Below, in pieces: positions 1 to 4,481 of a DNA stretch of 5,179 nt; position 1 is the first letter of the stretch, and every line of letters begins with the position of its first letter. Origin of the DNA: Chloroflexota bacterium (lineage in GTDB: Bacteria; Chloroflexota; Dehalococcoidia; SM23-28-2; RBG-16-64-32); contig JADFTG010000113.1 in NCBI GenBank assembly GCA_022560365.1, positions 1 through 5,179 of the forward strand, in the 5' to 3' direction. Made by a program: the position numbers and the translations under genes. The notes below the pieces were generated by a model that was given only the letters and a program-made list of their open reading frames with translations, was not told the DNA's origin and ran no database searches.

Positions 1-179
1 ATCCCCGCGCCACAACCGTGCATGGCGTCGACCACGACTTTCAGTGGTTGCGACTTGATCGGAGCTACGTCGATGACGCGGTGGAGTTGTTCGATGTAAG
101 GGCCGATCACGTCAAACACGATGTCGGTCGCTGAATGTGTGCTTGCGTAAGACGATTTGCCATCCAGAACATCGGCCAG
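1..179 (-). other. Phosphohexomutase-like domain fragment fused in frame to the MBL hydrolase
   Basis: Residues 282-340 of the hydrolase frame do not look like MBL or winged-helix sequence. They contain FDVIGPYIEQLHRVID followed by LKVVVDAMHGCGAG. This is the pattern that opens domain II of phosphoglucomutase/phosphomannomutase enzymes (a 'D..paY...l..lvD' segment, then 'lkvvvDpMhGaG'). Domain I, with the catalytic phosphoserine loop (TASHNP-type), is absent upstream. By hand count, 20 of 59 codons here end in A or T, against 14 of the first 101 codons of the hydrolase, so base use shifts near position 180. The piece may be a real fusion, the scar of a deletion that removed the hydrolase stop and mutase domain I, or a chimeric join in the assembly. 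The family assignment rests on motif recall only. Confidence 0.6.
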
Positions 180-1022
180 GTGCGCTTCGATCTGCCGCCG
201 CGCCGCGGGCAGCATGCGCTTGTCGAGCTCCGGGTAGATCACGCTGAGCATCGCCTTCGGCGTGCGCTTGCCCTGGCGGATGAGACCAACGATCTGCTCC
301 TCCCGCGCTAGGCGGTGGTCGATCAGCTCCTGCAGCTTGGCGGGCACGTCGTGCACCTCCTGGCCGTGGCCGGGCAGCATCAGCTCCGAGTCGAGCGTCT
401 TCAGGCGCTCGAGCGACTCCAGGTAGAGCGCCATGTCGCCGTGCGGGGGCGGCGAGATCGCGACCGTCCCCAGACCCAGCGCCGTGTCGCCGGTGAAGAG
501 CGCGCGCTCCTGCGGAATGTGTATGCAGACGGATCCCAGCGTGTGCCCCGGCGTGTGCACGACCCGCAGCGTCAGATCGCCGACGGCGAACTCGTCGCCG
601 TCGTTCATCTTGATCGTGGGATCGGCCTCCGCGGCCTGCCTGCGGAACGTCTCAACCTTCTCCGCCAGCTCCTTCATCTCTTCGGGCACCTCGATGTCCT
701 GGGGGGCCTCGCTCTGCCAGTCGCGCAGGAACTCTTCCTCGCGCGGGTGAAGTGCCACGGCGCCGCCGGTCGCGTCGCGCAGCTGCGCTGCACCGCTGGA
801 GTGGTCGAAGTGGTGGTGCGTGAGCACGATGTACTTCACGCTAACGCCCTCGTGCTCCGCCAGAAAATCCAGCCGCGCCTTCACCGACGGCTCATCGCCG
901 AAGCCGCTGTCGATCAGCGCCGCCTCGTCGCCATCGCGCACCAGAAAGACGTTGGGCGACTGCGGACCGGTGTAGAACGCCTGCTCGGCCGGGATCGAGA
1001 AGATGTGATCGGTGACTTGCAT
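1..1022 (-). CDS. MBL-fold hydrolase with C-terminal winged helix, running in frame into a phosphohexomutase-like fragment (3' end outside window)
   Basis: At least 340 residues are read with no stop before the window edge. Residues 1-230 form a metallo-beta-lactamase fold: THHHFDH at 68-74 (zinc ligands H69, H71, D73, H74), HTPGH ending at H160, TGD ending at D179 and PGHG with H219. Residues about 230-281 match the winged helix that follows the MBL domain in LACTB2-like hydrolases (REEQIVGLIRQGKRT, then LPAARRQIEAHL). Such proteins usually hydrolyse thioesters, lactones or nucleic acids in the cytoplasm; the substrate here is unknown. Family members normally end near residue 285. Instead the frame continues as 59 residues resembling the domain I/II boundary of an alpha-D-phosphohexomutase (see the separate entry). 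The start is ATG 1022, overlapping the previous gene's stop as TGATG, with GAGGA three bases upstream, so translation is probably coupled. The MBL assignment is secure; the meaning of the tail is not. Confidence 0.85.
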   Translation of the reverse strand, partial: MQVTDHIFSIPAEQAFYTGPQSPNVFLVRDGDEAALIDSGFGDEPSVKARLDFLAEHEGVSVKYIVLTHHHFDHSSGAAQLRDATGGAVALHPREEEFLRDWQSEAPQDIEVPEEMKELAEKVETFRRQAAEADPTIKMNDGDEFAVGDLTLRVVHTPGHTLGSVCIHIPQERALFTGDTALGLGTVAISPPPHGDMALYLESLERLKTLDSELMLPGHGQEVHDVPAKLQELIDHRLAREEQIVGLIRQGKRTPKAMLSVIYPELDKRMLPAARRQIEAHLADVLDGKSSYASTHSATDIVFDVIGPYIEQLHRVIDVAPIKSQPLKVVVDAMHGCGAG

Positions 1023-1561
1023 CAGTCCTCGCTCAAGACAGCCATGATCAGCATGTCCAGCGGCTCACCGTAGCGCAGGCGCTTGGCTCGCAGCACGCCC
1101 TCGCGCACGAAGCCGCATTTTTCGTAGGCGCGGATGCCACGCTCATTGTCGATGTCGGTGATCAGCTCGAGCCGGCGCAGGTTCAGAGTGTCGAAGGCGA
1201 AGCGCAGAATGACGCGCATCGCGTCCGTGCCGTATCCGCGGCCCCAGTGGTCCTTCTCGCCGATCGCGATGCCCAGCTCAGCACGGCGATGAGCCACGTC
1301 GATGCCGATGAGGCCGATGTTGCCTATCGGCACACCGTCCAGCGTCTCGATCACGAACGAAACGCGCGTCGGGTCGTTGCGAACGACGCTCCAGCGCTGC
1401 CGCTCAACCTCGAGACTCTGATCCGGCATCTCGGACATGTGCAGCCAGTGCCGCACGTCCGGGTCGCCGTGCCAGCGCGCGAAGAGCGGCAAGTCATCTT
1501 CGACCCGCGGCCGGAGGACGACCAGCTCACCCTCGAGACGGACGTCCCCGGCGACAGTCAT
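1022..1561 (-). CDS. GNAT family N-acetyltransferase, RimJ/RimL type (second of a tandem pair)
   Basis: The 179-residue protein fits a single Acetyltransf_3/RimJ-RimL-like GNAT domain. It would transfer an acetyl group from acetyl-CoA to an amine; the acceptor cannot be told. It opens with the usual LVVLRPRVEDD strand-helix (13-23). The acetyl-CoA pyrophosphate loop is WGRGYG (106-111), followed by helix TDAMRVILRFAF. DNERGIRAYEKCGFVREG (138-155) is the conserved motif B region. The start ATG 1561 lies in an ATGA overlap with the preceding acetyltransferase, and GGGAGG stands four bases upstream of it. The stop overlaps the start of the MBL hydrolase (TGATG), so the three genes form a coupled operon. 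From the acetyl-CoA loop to the C-terminus about 39 of 71 residues match the upstream gene, indicating tandem duplication. The family call is firm; the role is unknown. Confidence 0.92.
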   Translation of the reverse strand: MTVAGDVRLEGELVVLRPRVEDDLPLFARWHGDPDVRHWLHMSEMPDQSLEVERQRWSVVRNDPTRVSFVIETLDGVPIGNIGLIGIDVAHRRAELGIAIGEKDHWGRGYGTDAMRVILRFAFDTLNLRRLELITDIDNERGIRAYEKCGFVREGVLRAKRLRYGEPLDMLIMAVLSED

Positions 1562-2100
1562 CGCGCCTCCCAGTCGGACCGGATCACGGCCATCGCCACA
1601 CTGTCGACGGGCCGGCCCTCAATCTGCCGGTGCTCGCGCAGCAGGCCCTCCCGGACGAAGCCACACTTCTCGTACGAGCGGATCGCGCGGACGTTATCTT
1701 CGGCGGCCTTCAGCTCGACGCGGTTGAGCTTGAGCTCGCGAAAAGCATAGTCGAGGACGAGCCGCATCGACTCCGTGCCGTAGCCCTTGCCCCAGTACTG
1801 CCTGTCGAAGATGCCGATAGCCACCTCGGCCCGCCGGTTCAGCGGGCTGAGGCGCAGCTCAACGTTGCCGAGGAGCGTACCGCCGTCTGCGGCCTCGATC
1901 GACCAGAGGATAATGTCGGGATCCTGGCGCTTGCTCATGTACCAGTCGAACTCCTCGGCAACCGACGGCTGCTCGTTGACGCTGCCCAGCCACCGGCGCA
2001 GCTCATCGTCCGCGAGCCAGCACTGGAACTGCGCCAGGTCACTCTCCTCCGCTGGCCGCAGACGCACATTCTTGGCGGTGAGGATAGACTCCGAGATCAC
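1558..2100 (-). CDS. GNAT family N-acetyltransferase, RimJ/RimL type (first of a tandem pair)
   Basis: The 180-residue GNAT protein belongs to the same family as the next gene. It has NVRLRPAEESDL (11-22) as the first strand and helix, WGKGYG (103-108) as the acetyl-CoA pyrophosphate loop, and DNVRAIRSYEKCGFVREG (135-152) as motif B. It probably acetylates a small amine, amino acid or protein N-terminus in the cytoplasm; the substrate is unknown. The frame stays open 300 bases further upstream, but that part lies opposite the divergent MBL gene and looks like its shadow. The only reasonable start is GTG 2100, about ten residues before the first strand. There is no Shine-Dalgarno sequence before it, and a TAACAT box ends ten bases away, so the message may be nearly leaderless. 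The stop overlaps the next start as ATGA. It is the first gene of the minus-strand operon. Confidence 0.88.
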   Translation of the reverse strand: MISESILTAKNVRLRPAEESDLAQFQCWLADDELRRWLGSVNEQPSVAEEFDWYMSKRQDPDIILWSIEAADGGTLLGNVELRLSPLNRRAEVAIGIFDRQYWGKGYGTESMRLVLDYAFRELKLNRVELKAAEDNVRAIRSYEKCGFVREGLLREHRQIEGRPVDSVAMAVIRSDWEAR

Positions 2101-2142
2101 GGTGAGCGCTATGTTACCATCCGGCGCAGGGAGGTTCGCGAC
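2101..2142. promoter_or_regulatory. Divergent promoter region with overlapping -10-like boxes and a plus-strand ribosome binding site
   Basis: The 42 bases between the two divergent starts hold TATGTT at 2110-2115 on the plus strand and TAACAT at 2116-2111 on the minus strand. Each matches TATAAT at four of six positions, and they share nearly the same bases. A plus-strand start point near 2122 would leave room for the strong AGGGAGGT site at 2128-2135, seven bases before ATG 2143. A minus-strand start point near 2104 would leave almost no leader before GTG 2100. On the plus strand the best -35-like match, TAGACT at 2085-2090, has a long 19-base spacer; none is clear on the minus strand. The ribosome binding site is solid; the promoters are inferred. 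Confidence 0.4.
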
Positions 2143-2784
2143 ATGGACATGTACAGCGACGGCAACCTGACGGTGATGCGCTTCGGGCCGCTGGGCTCGT
2201 TCGCCAACAACGCCTACATCATCGCTGACGAGGCGTCCGGCGAGGCGCTGGTCGTCGACATGCCATCGGGCAGCGATGAACTGATCGCCGCGGCGAAGGA
2301 CCTCGACGTCAAAGGAATCGTCCTCACACACACACACCACGACCACTGGATGGACTACGACCTGGTGAAAGGCGCTCTTGGCGCTCCCGTCATCTGCCAC
2401 CCGGCCGAACAGATCATACCCGTGGAACAGATCGACCAGCCGCTCTCAGACGGCGGCGAGCTGGCGGCCGGCAGCTTCAAGGTACGCACGCTGCACACCC
2501 CAGGACACACGCCCGGCAGCACCTGCCTTCTCGCGGGCAAGTTCCTCTTCTCCGGCGATACCCTCTTCCCCGGCGGGCCCGGCCGCACCAACACGCCGGC
2601 GGACCTCCAGCAGTCGATCCAGTCGATCACGTCAGTGCTCTTCGCGCTGCCGGACGAGACCGAAGTGCTACCCGGCCACGGCGACGGTACGACCATCGGC
2701 GAAGCGAAGAAAGAGTACGCCGTCTTCGCCGCCAGAGAGCACCCGGCTGACCTCTGCGGCGACGTCTCGTGGGCAGAGTCGTAA
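2143..2784 (+). CDS. Short MBL-fold metallo-hydrolase, glyoxalase II/YcbL type
   Basis: The 213-residue protein is a bare MBL domain of about the length of YcbL-type proteins (roughly 215 residues), lacking the C-terminal substrate domain of classical hydroxyacylglutathione hydrolases. Metal ligands are visible in order: HTHHDH (H63, H65, D67, H68), HTPGH with H122, SGDTLF with D139, and PGHG with H179. The N-terminus has the typical GPLGSFANNAYII strand pair, and LFPGGPGRTN (141-150) resembles the loop after the metal-bridging Asp in glyoxalase II relatives. It probably hydrolyses a thioester such as S-lactoylglutathione or another small thiol ester in the cytoplasm; the thiol cofactor is unknown. 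The start is ATG 2143, with AGGGAGGT seven bases upstream; ATG 2149 is a weaker alternative. The open frame continues to 1630 upstream, but that part lies opposite the acetyltransferase. The TAA stop sits inside a repeated 20-base sequence. Confidence 0.92.
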   Translation: MDMYSDGNLTVMRFGPLGSFANNAYIIADEASGEALVVDMPSGSDELIAAAKDLDVKGIVLTHTHHDHWMDYDLVKGALGAPVICHPAEQIIPVEQIDQPLSDGGELAAGSFKVRTLHTPGHTPGSTCLLAGKFLFSGDTLFPGGPGRTNTPADLQQSIQSITSVLFALPDETEVLPGHGDGTTIGEAKKEYAVFAAREHPADLCGDVSWAES

Positions 2785-2790
2785 AGTCCC
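2771..2790 (+). repeat. 20-base direct repeat, copy 1 (contains the MBL stop codon)
   Basis: The sequence gggcagagtcgtaaagtccc occurs here and again at 2926-2945 with no mismatch; the flanking bases differ on both sides. This copy encodes the last residues of the short MBL hydrolase and its TAA at 2782-2784. The offset between copies is 155 bases. Confidence 0.9.
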
Positions 2791-2811
2791 AGGCGTATCT
2801 GTCAGATGGGG

Positions 2812-2864
2812 GAGACCGAACAAACGAATAGGATGCGCGACGACTCATCCGTTTATCCGGTCTC
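2812..2864 (+). other. Interrupted inverted repeat, possible RNA hairpin
   Basis: GAGACCG (2812-2818) pairs with CGGTCTC (2858-2864). After a 3x3 internal loop, AAACG (2822-2826) can pair with CGTTT (2850-2854), and GATG (2832-2835) with CATC (2846-2849) beyond a five-base bulge, leaving a ten-base loop. There is no T-tract after it, so it does not look like an intrinsic terminator. It lies between the two 20-base repeats in the MBL 3' region. No known RNA family was recognised. Confidence 0.45.
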
Positions 2865-2906
2865 GATCCGTTGGCAGCAACGCGCCAGCGAGCGAGACTC
2901 TTCGAT

Positions 2907-2920
2907 GCCGCTCACGCGGC
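2907..2920 (+). other. Small perfect hairpin
   Basis: GCCGC (2907-2911) and GCGGC (2916-2920) pair perfectly around a TCAC loop, five bases before the second copy of the 20-base repeat. No T-run follows, so termination is doubtful. It could help define the 3' end of the MBL transcript, or be chance in GC-rich DNA. Confidence 0.25.
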
Positions 2921-2925
2921 TTACA

Positions 2926-2945
2926 GGGCAGAGTCGTAAAGTCCC
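2926..2945 (+). repeat. 20-base direct repeat, copy 2
   Basis: This is an exact second copy of the sequence at 2771-2790. It is noncoding and lies six bases upstream of the extended -10-like box before the M16 peptidase, so it covers the place where a -35 element or activator site would sit. The 135 bases between the copies have no open reading frame of note and no recognisable terminal inverted repeats. Confidence 0.9.
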
Positions 2946-2950
2946 GCCCG

Positions 2951-2959
2951 TGATACACT
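2951..2959 (+). promoter_or_regulatory. Extended -10-like promoter box upstream of the M16 peptidase
   Basis: TGATACACT reads as an extended -10 element (TG, one base, then TACACT, four of six matches to TATAAT). No good -35 hexamer lies 16-18 bases upstream; that position falls in the second 20-base repeat. A start point near 2966 would give a leader of about 70 bases containing the terminator described next. The promoter is inferred from sequence alone. Confidence 0.35.
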
Positions 2960-2983
2960 GAGGTCGGTCGCGCCGGCCTCAAG

Positions 2984-3009
2984 AGGCCCCGAGTCATCGG
3001 GGCTTTCCT
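2984..3009 (+). terminator. Intrinsic terminator in the leader of the M16 peptidase gene
   Basis: GCCCCGA (2986-2992) and TCGGGGC (2997-3003) form a perfect seven-base-pair stem with a GTCA loop, extendable by a G-T and an A-T pair and followed by TTTCCT. The T-tract is short and lies on the plus side only, so it works toward the peptidase gene. It may end the transcript of the short MBL gene about 200 bases after its stop, or act as an attenuator. An upstream inverted repeat, GGCCT (2975-2979) with AGGCC (2984-2988), shares bases 2984-2988 with the terminator stem, so the two cannot form together. Confidence 0.65.
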
Positions 3010-3035
3010 CATACCTGCGAAGCCCCCCTTAACTC

Positions 3036-4316
3036 ATGCCGAAACCCCTTCCCTTCTACGAACGCTCCGTCCTCGACAACGGCCTGCGTGTGCTGACGTC
3101 GTCGATGCCGCACACTCACTCGGTAGCGATCACCGTTTACCTCGGCGCCGGTTCCCGCTACGAACGCGACGACATGGCCGGCGTCTCACACTTCCTGGAG
3201 CACATGCTCTTCAAGGGCACCGAGAAGTGGCCGACCGCGCGCGAAATCGCCGCCAAGATCGACGGTGTCGGCGGCGTAATGAACGGCGCCACCGACCGCG
3301 AACTCACCCTCTATTACATCAAGGTAGCGCGGCCTCACATGGACCTGGCACTGGACGTCCTTTTCCAGCTCGTGCGCCATCCCCTCATCGAGGCGTCAGA
3401 GATCGACAAGGAACGCATGGTCGTCTTCGAAGAGCTGGCGATGGTGGCGGACTCGCCGGCCCAAACCGCGGACTTGCTGCTGGACTCGCTGATCTGGCCC
3501 GGCCAGCCGTTGGGCCGCGATATCGCCGGTAGCGTGGAGTCCGTTGGCCAACTCGACCGGGATTCCCTGGCCAGCTATATGCATGAGCAGTACGTGCCGA
3601 ACAACGTCGTCGTCGCCGTCGCCGGCAACGTGACGCACGACGAGGTCGTATCGGCAGTACGGGACGGCCTGGGCGAGTGGCGACCGGGCAAACCGGCGAC
3701 GTGGCTGCCGGCAACGGACGCCAACGGCCAACGCTGCGCCGTCAAGTACAAAACGACCGAGCAGGCGCACATGAGCATGGCCATGCACGGTCTGTCGCTG
3801 ACCCACCCGGACCGCCACGCGCTTTCGTTTCTCTCGATCATCCTCGGCGAGGGGATGTCGTCACGGCTCTTCGTAGAGCTGCGCGAAAGGCGCGGCCTCG
3901 CTTACGACGTCTCGACCTACACGATGAACCTGCTGGACACGGGGACGTTCAACATCTTCACCGGTGTCGACCCGAAGAACGCCACCGAGGCGCTCAAGGT
4001 GATCTTCGGCGAGCTTGAGCGCCTGGCGGACGGCGGCCCCGACAGCGATGAACTGGTCAAGGCCCGCGAACTGTCGAAGGGACGGCTCCTCCTACGGCTA
4101 GAGGACACACGCGCCGTCGCCGGCTGGATCGGCGCCCAGGAACTCCTGCTGGACCGCGTGCGCACGGTGGACGACGCCGTCGCCGAGATGGAGTCCGTAA
4201 CGCTCGAAGACCTGCAGCGCCTCGCCCGCCAGATGCTCGACCTGCGAAGCCTGCGCCTCGCCATCGTCGGGCCCTTCCGCTCCGACAAGCGCTTCGCCGC
4301 GCTCCTGCCGTCCTGA
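3036..4316 (+). CDS. M16B family zinc metallopeptidase (insulinase/processing peptidase-like)
   Basis: The 426-residue protein has the usual length of bacterial M16B peptidases such as B. subtilis YmxG/MlpA. The N-terminal domain opens with YERSVLDNGLRVLTSSMPH and LGAGSR. The inverted zinc motif HFLEH is at 52-56 (H52, H56, catalytic E55), and the third ligand is E133 in VFEELAM, exactly 76 residues after H56 as in HxxEHx76E. The C-terminal domain keeps LFVELRERRGLAY (278-290) with the conserved Arg and Tyr (R283, Y290) that contact substrate. Such enzymes degrade or trim peptides in a clamshell of two similar domains, usually as dimers, in the cytoplasm since no signal peptide is present. 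ATG 3036 is the first possible start, with an in-frame TAA three bases before it. It has no clear Shine-Dalgarno sequence. It stands alone, with a terminator in its leader and a lipoprotein gene 165 bases downstream. Confidence 0.95.
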   Translation: MPKPLPFYERSVLDNGLRVLTSSMPHTHSVAITVYLGAGSRYERDDMAGVSHFLEHMLFKGTEKWPTAREIAAKIDGVGGVMNGATDRELTLYYIKVARPHMDLALDVLFQLVRHPLIEASEIDKERMVVFEELAMVADSPAQTADLLLDSLIWPGQPLGRDIAGSVESVGQLDRDSLASYMHEQYVPNNVVVAVAGNVTHDEVVSAVRDGLGEWRPGKPATWLPATDANGQRCAVKYKTTEQAHMSMAMHGLSLTHPDRHALSFLSIILGEGMSSRLFVELRERRGLAYDVSTYTMNLLDTGTFNIFTGVDPKNATEALKVIFGELERLADGGPDSDELVKARELSKGRLLLRLEDTRAVAGWIGAQELLLDRVRTVDDAVAEMESVTLEDLQRLARQMLDLRSLRLAIVGPFRSDKRFAALLPS

Positions 4317-4343
4317 GCGTCATCTTCGACGGCGCTGTCACAG

Positions 4344-4384
4344 GGGGCGAAACAAGAAAACAGGGGCGAAACTTCGTCAGCCCC
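4344..4384 (-). terminator. Possible minus-strand terminator-like hairpin after the M16 gene
   Basis: GGGGC (4363-4367) pairs with GCCCC (4380-4384), extended by GA/TC across one bulged A. On the plus strand it is followed by ACCCACC, not T. Read on the minus strand it is followed by TGTTTTCTTGTTTC, a T-rich tail. A minus-strand terminator would need a leftward transcript, and no minus-strand gene is seen to its right. GGGGCGAAAC is also directly repeated at 4344-4353 and 4363-4372. It may simply act as the 3' stem of the peptidase message. Confidence 0.3.
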
Positions 4385-4461
4385 ACCCACCATGCCAGTT
4401 AGTAATCAAGCCGTCGCTTTGCCGGGGGTATTGTGTACTGGAACGAGACACATGATAGCCT

Positions 4462-4474
4462 TATAGTCCCGGAG
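4462..4474 (+). promoter_or_regulatory. Ribosome binding site and a possible -10 box before the lipoprotein gene
   Basis: GGAG at 4471-4474 lies seven bases before ATG 4482 and decides this start. TATAGT at 4462-4467 matches the -10 consensus at five of six positions, but a start point from it would fall on the ribosome binding site itself, so it may be chance or give an almost leaderless message. No convincing -35 element was found at the right distance. Confidence 0.3.
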
Positions 4475-4481
4475 TCGCAGC

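Noticed and set aside
315..1073. Long plus-strand open frame of 252 codons
   Set aside because: It lies opposite the MBL hydrolase, which carries all metal-binding motifs. The plus-strand translation is Arg/Leu/Val-rich with no recognisable domain, typical of a GC-rich shadow.
1630..2142. 171-residue N-terminal extension of the plus-strand MBL hydrolase
   Set aside because: It is antisense to the first acetyltransferase. The MBL fold begins right after ATG 2143, which has a strong ribosome binding site.
2101..2400. 100-residue N-terminal extension of the first acetyltransferase
   Set aside because: It is antisense to the divergent MBL gene. The GNAT fold starts at about residue 11 from GTG 2100, and the extension has low-complexity Val/His runs.
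2791..2925. Insertion sequence or MITE with terminal inverted repeats between the 20-base repeats
   Set aside because: The ends of the interior do not pair as inverted repeats and there is no transposase. Only the direct repeat itself is supported.
2785..3035. T-box leader, riboswitch, tRNA or CRISPR in the intergenic region
   Set aside because: No T-box sequence, tRNA-like cloverleaf or known riboswitch core was recognised. Only two repeat copies are present, far from an array.
3186..4393. Several minus-strand open frames opposite the M16 peptidase (up to 158 codons)
   Set aside because: They are Arg/Ser-rich shadows without domains or ribosome binding sites. The plus-strand peptidase is complete with all family motifs.
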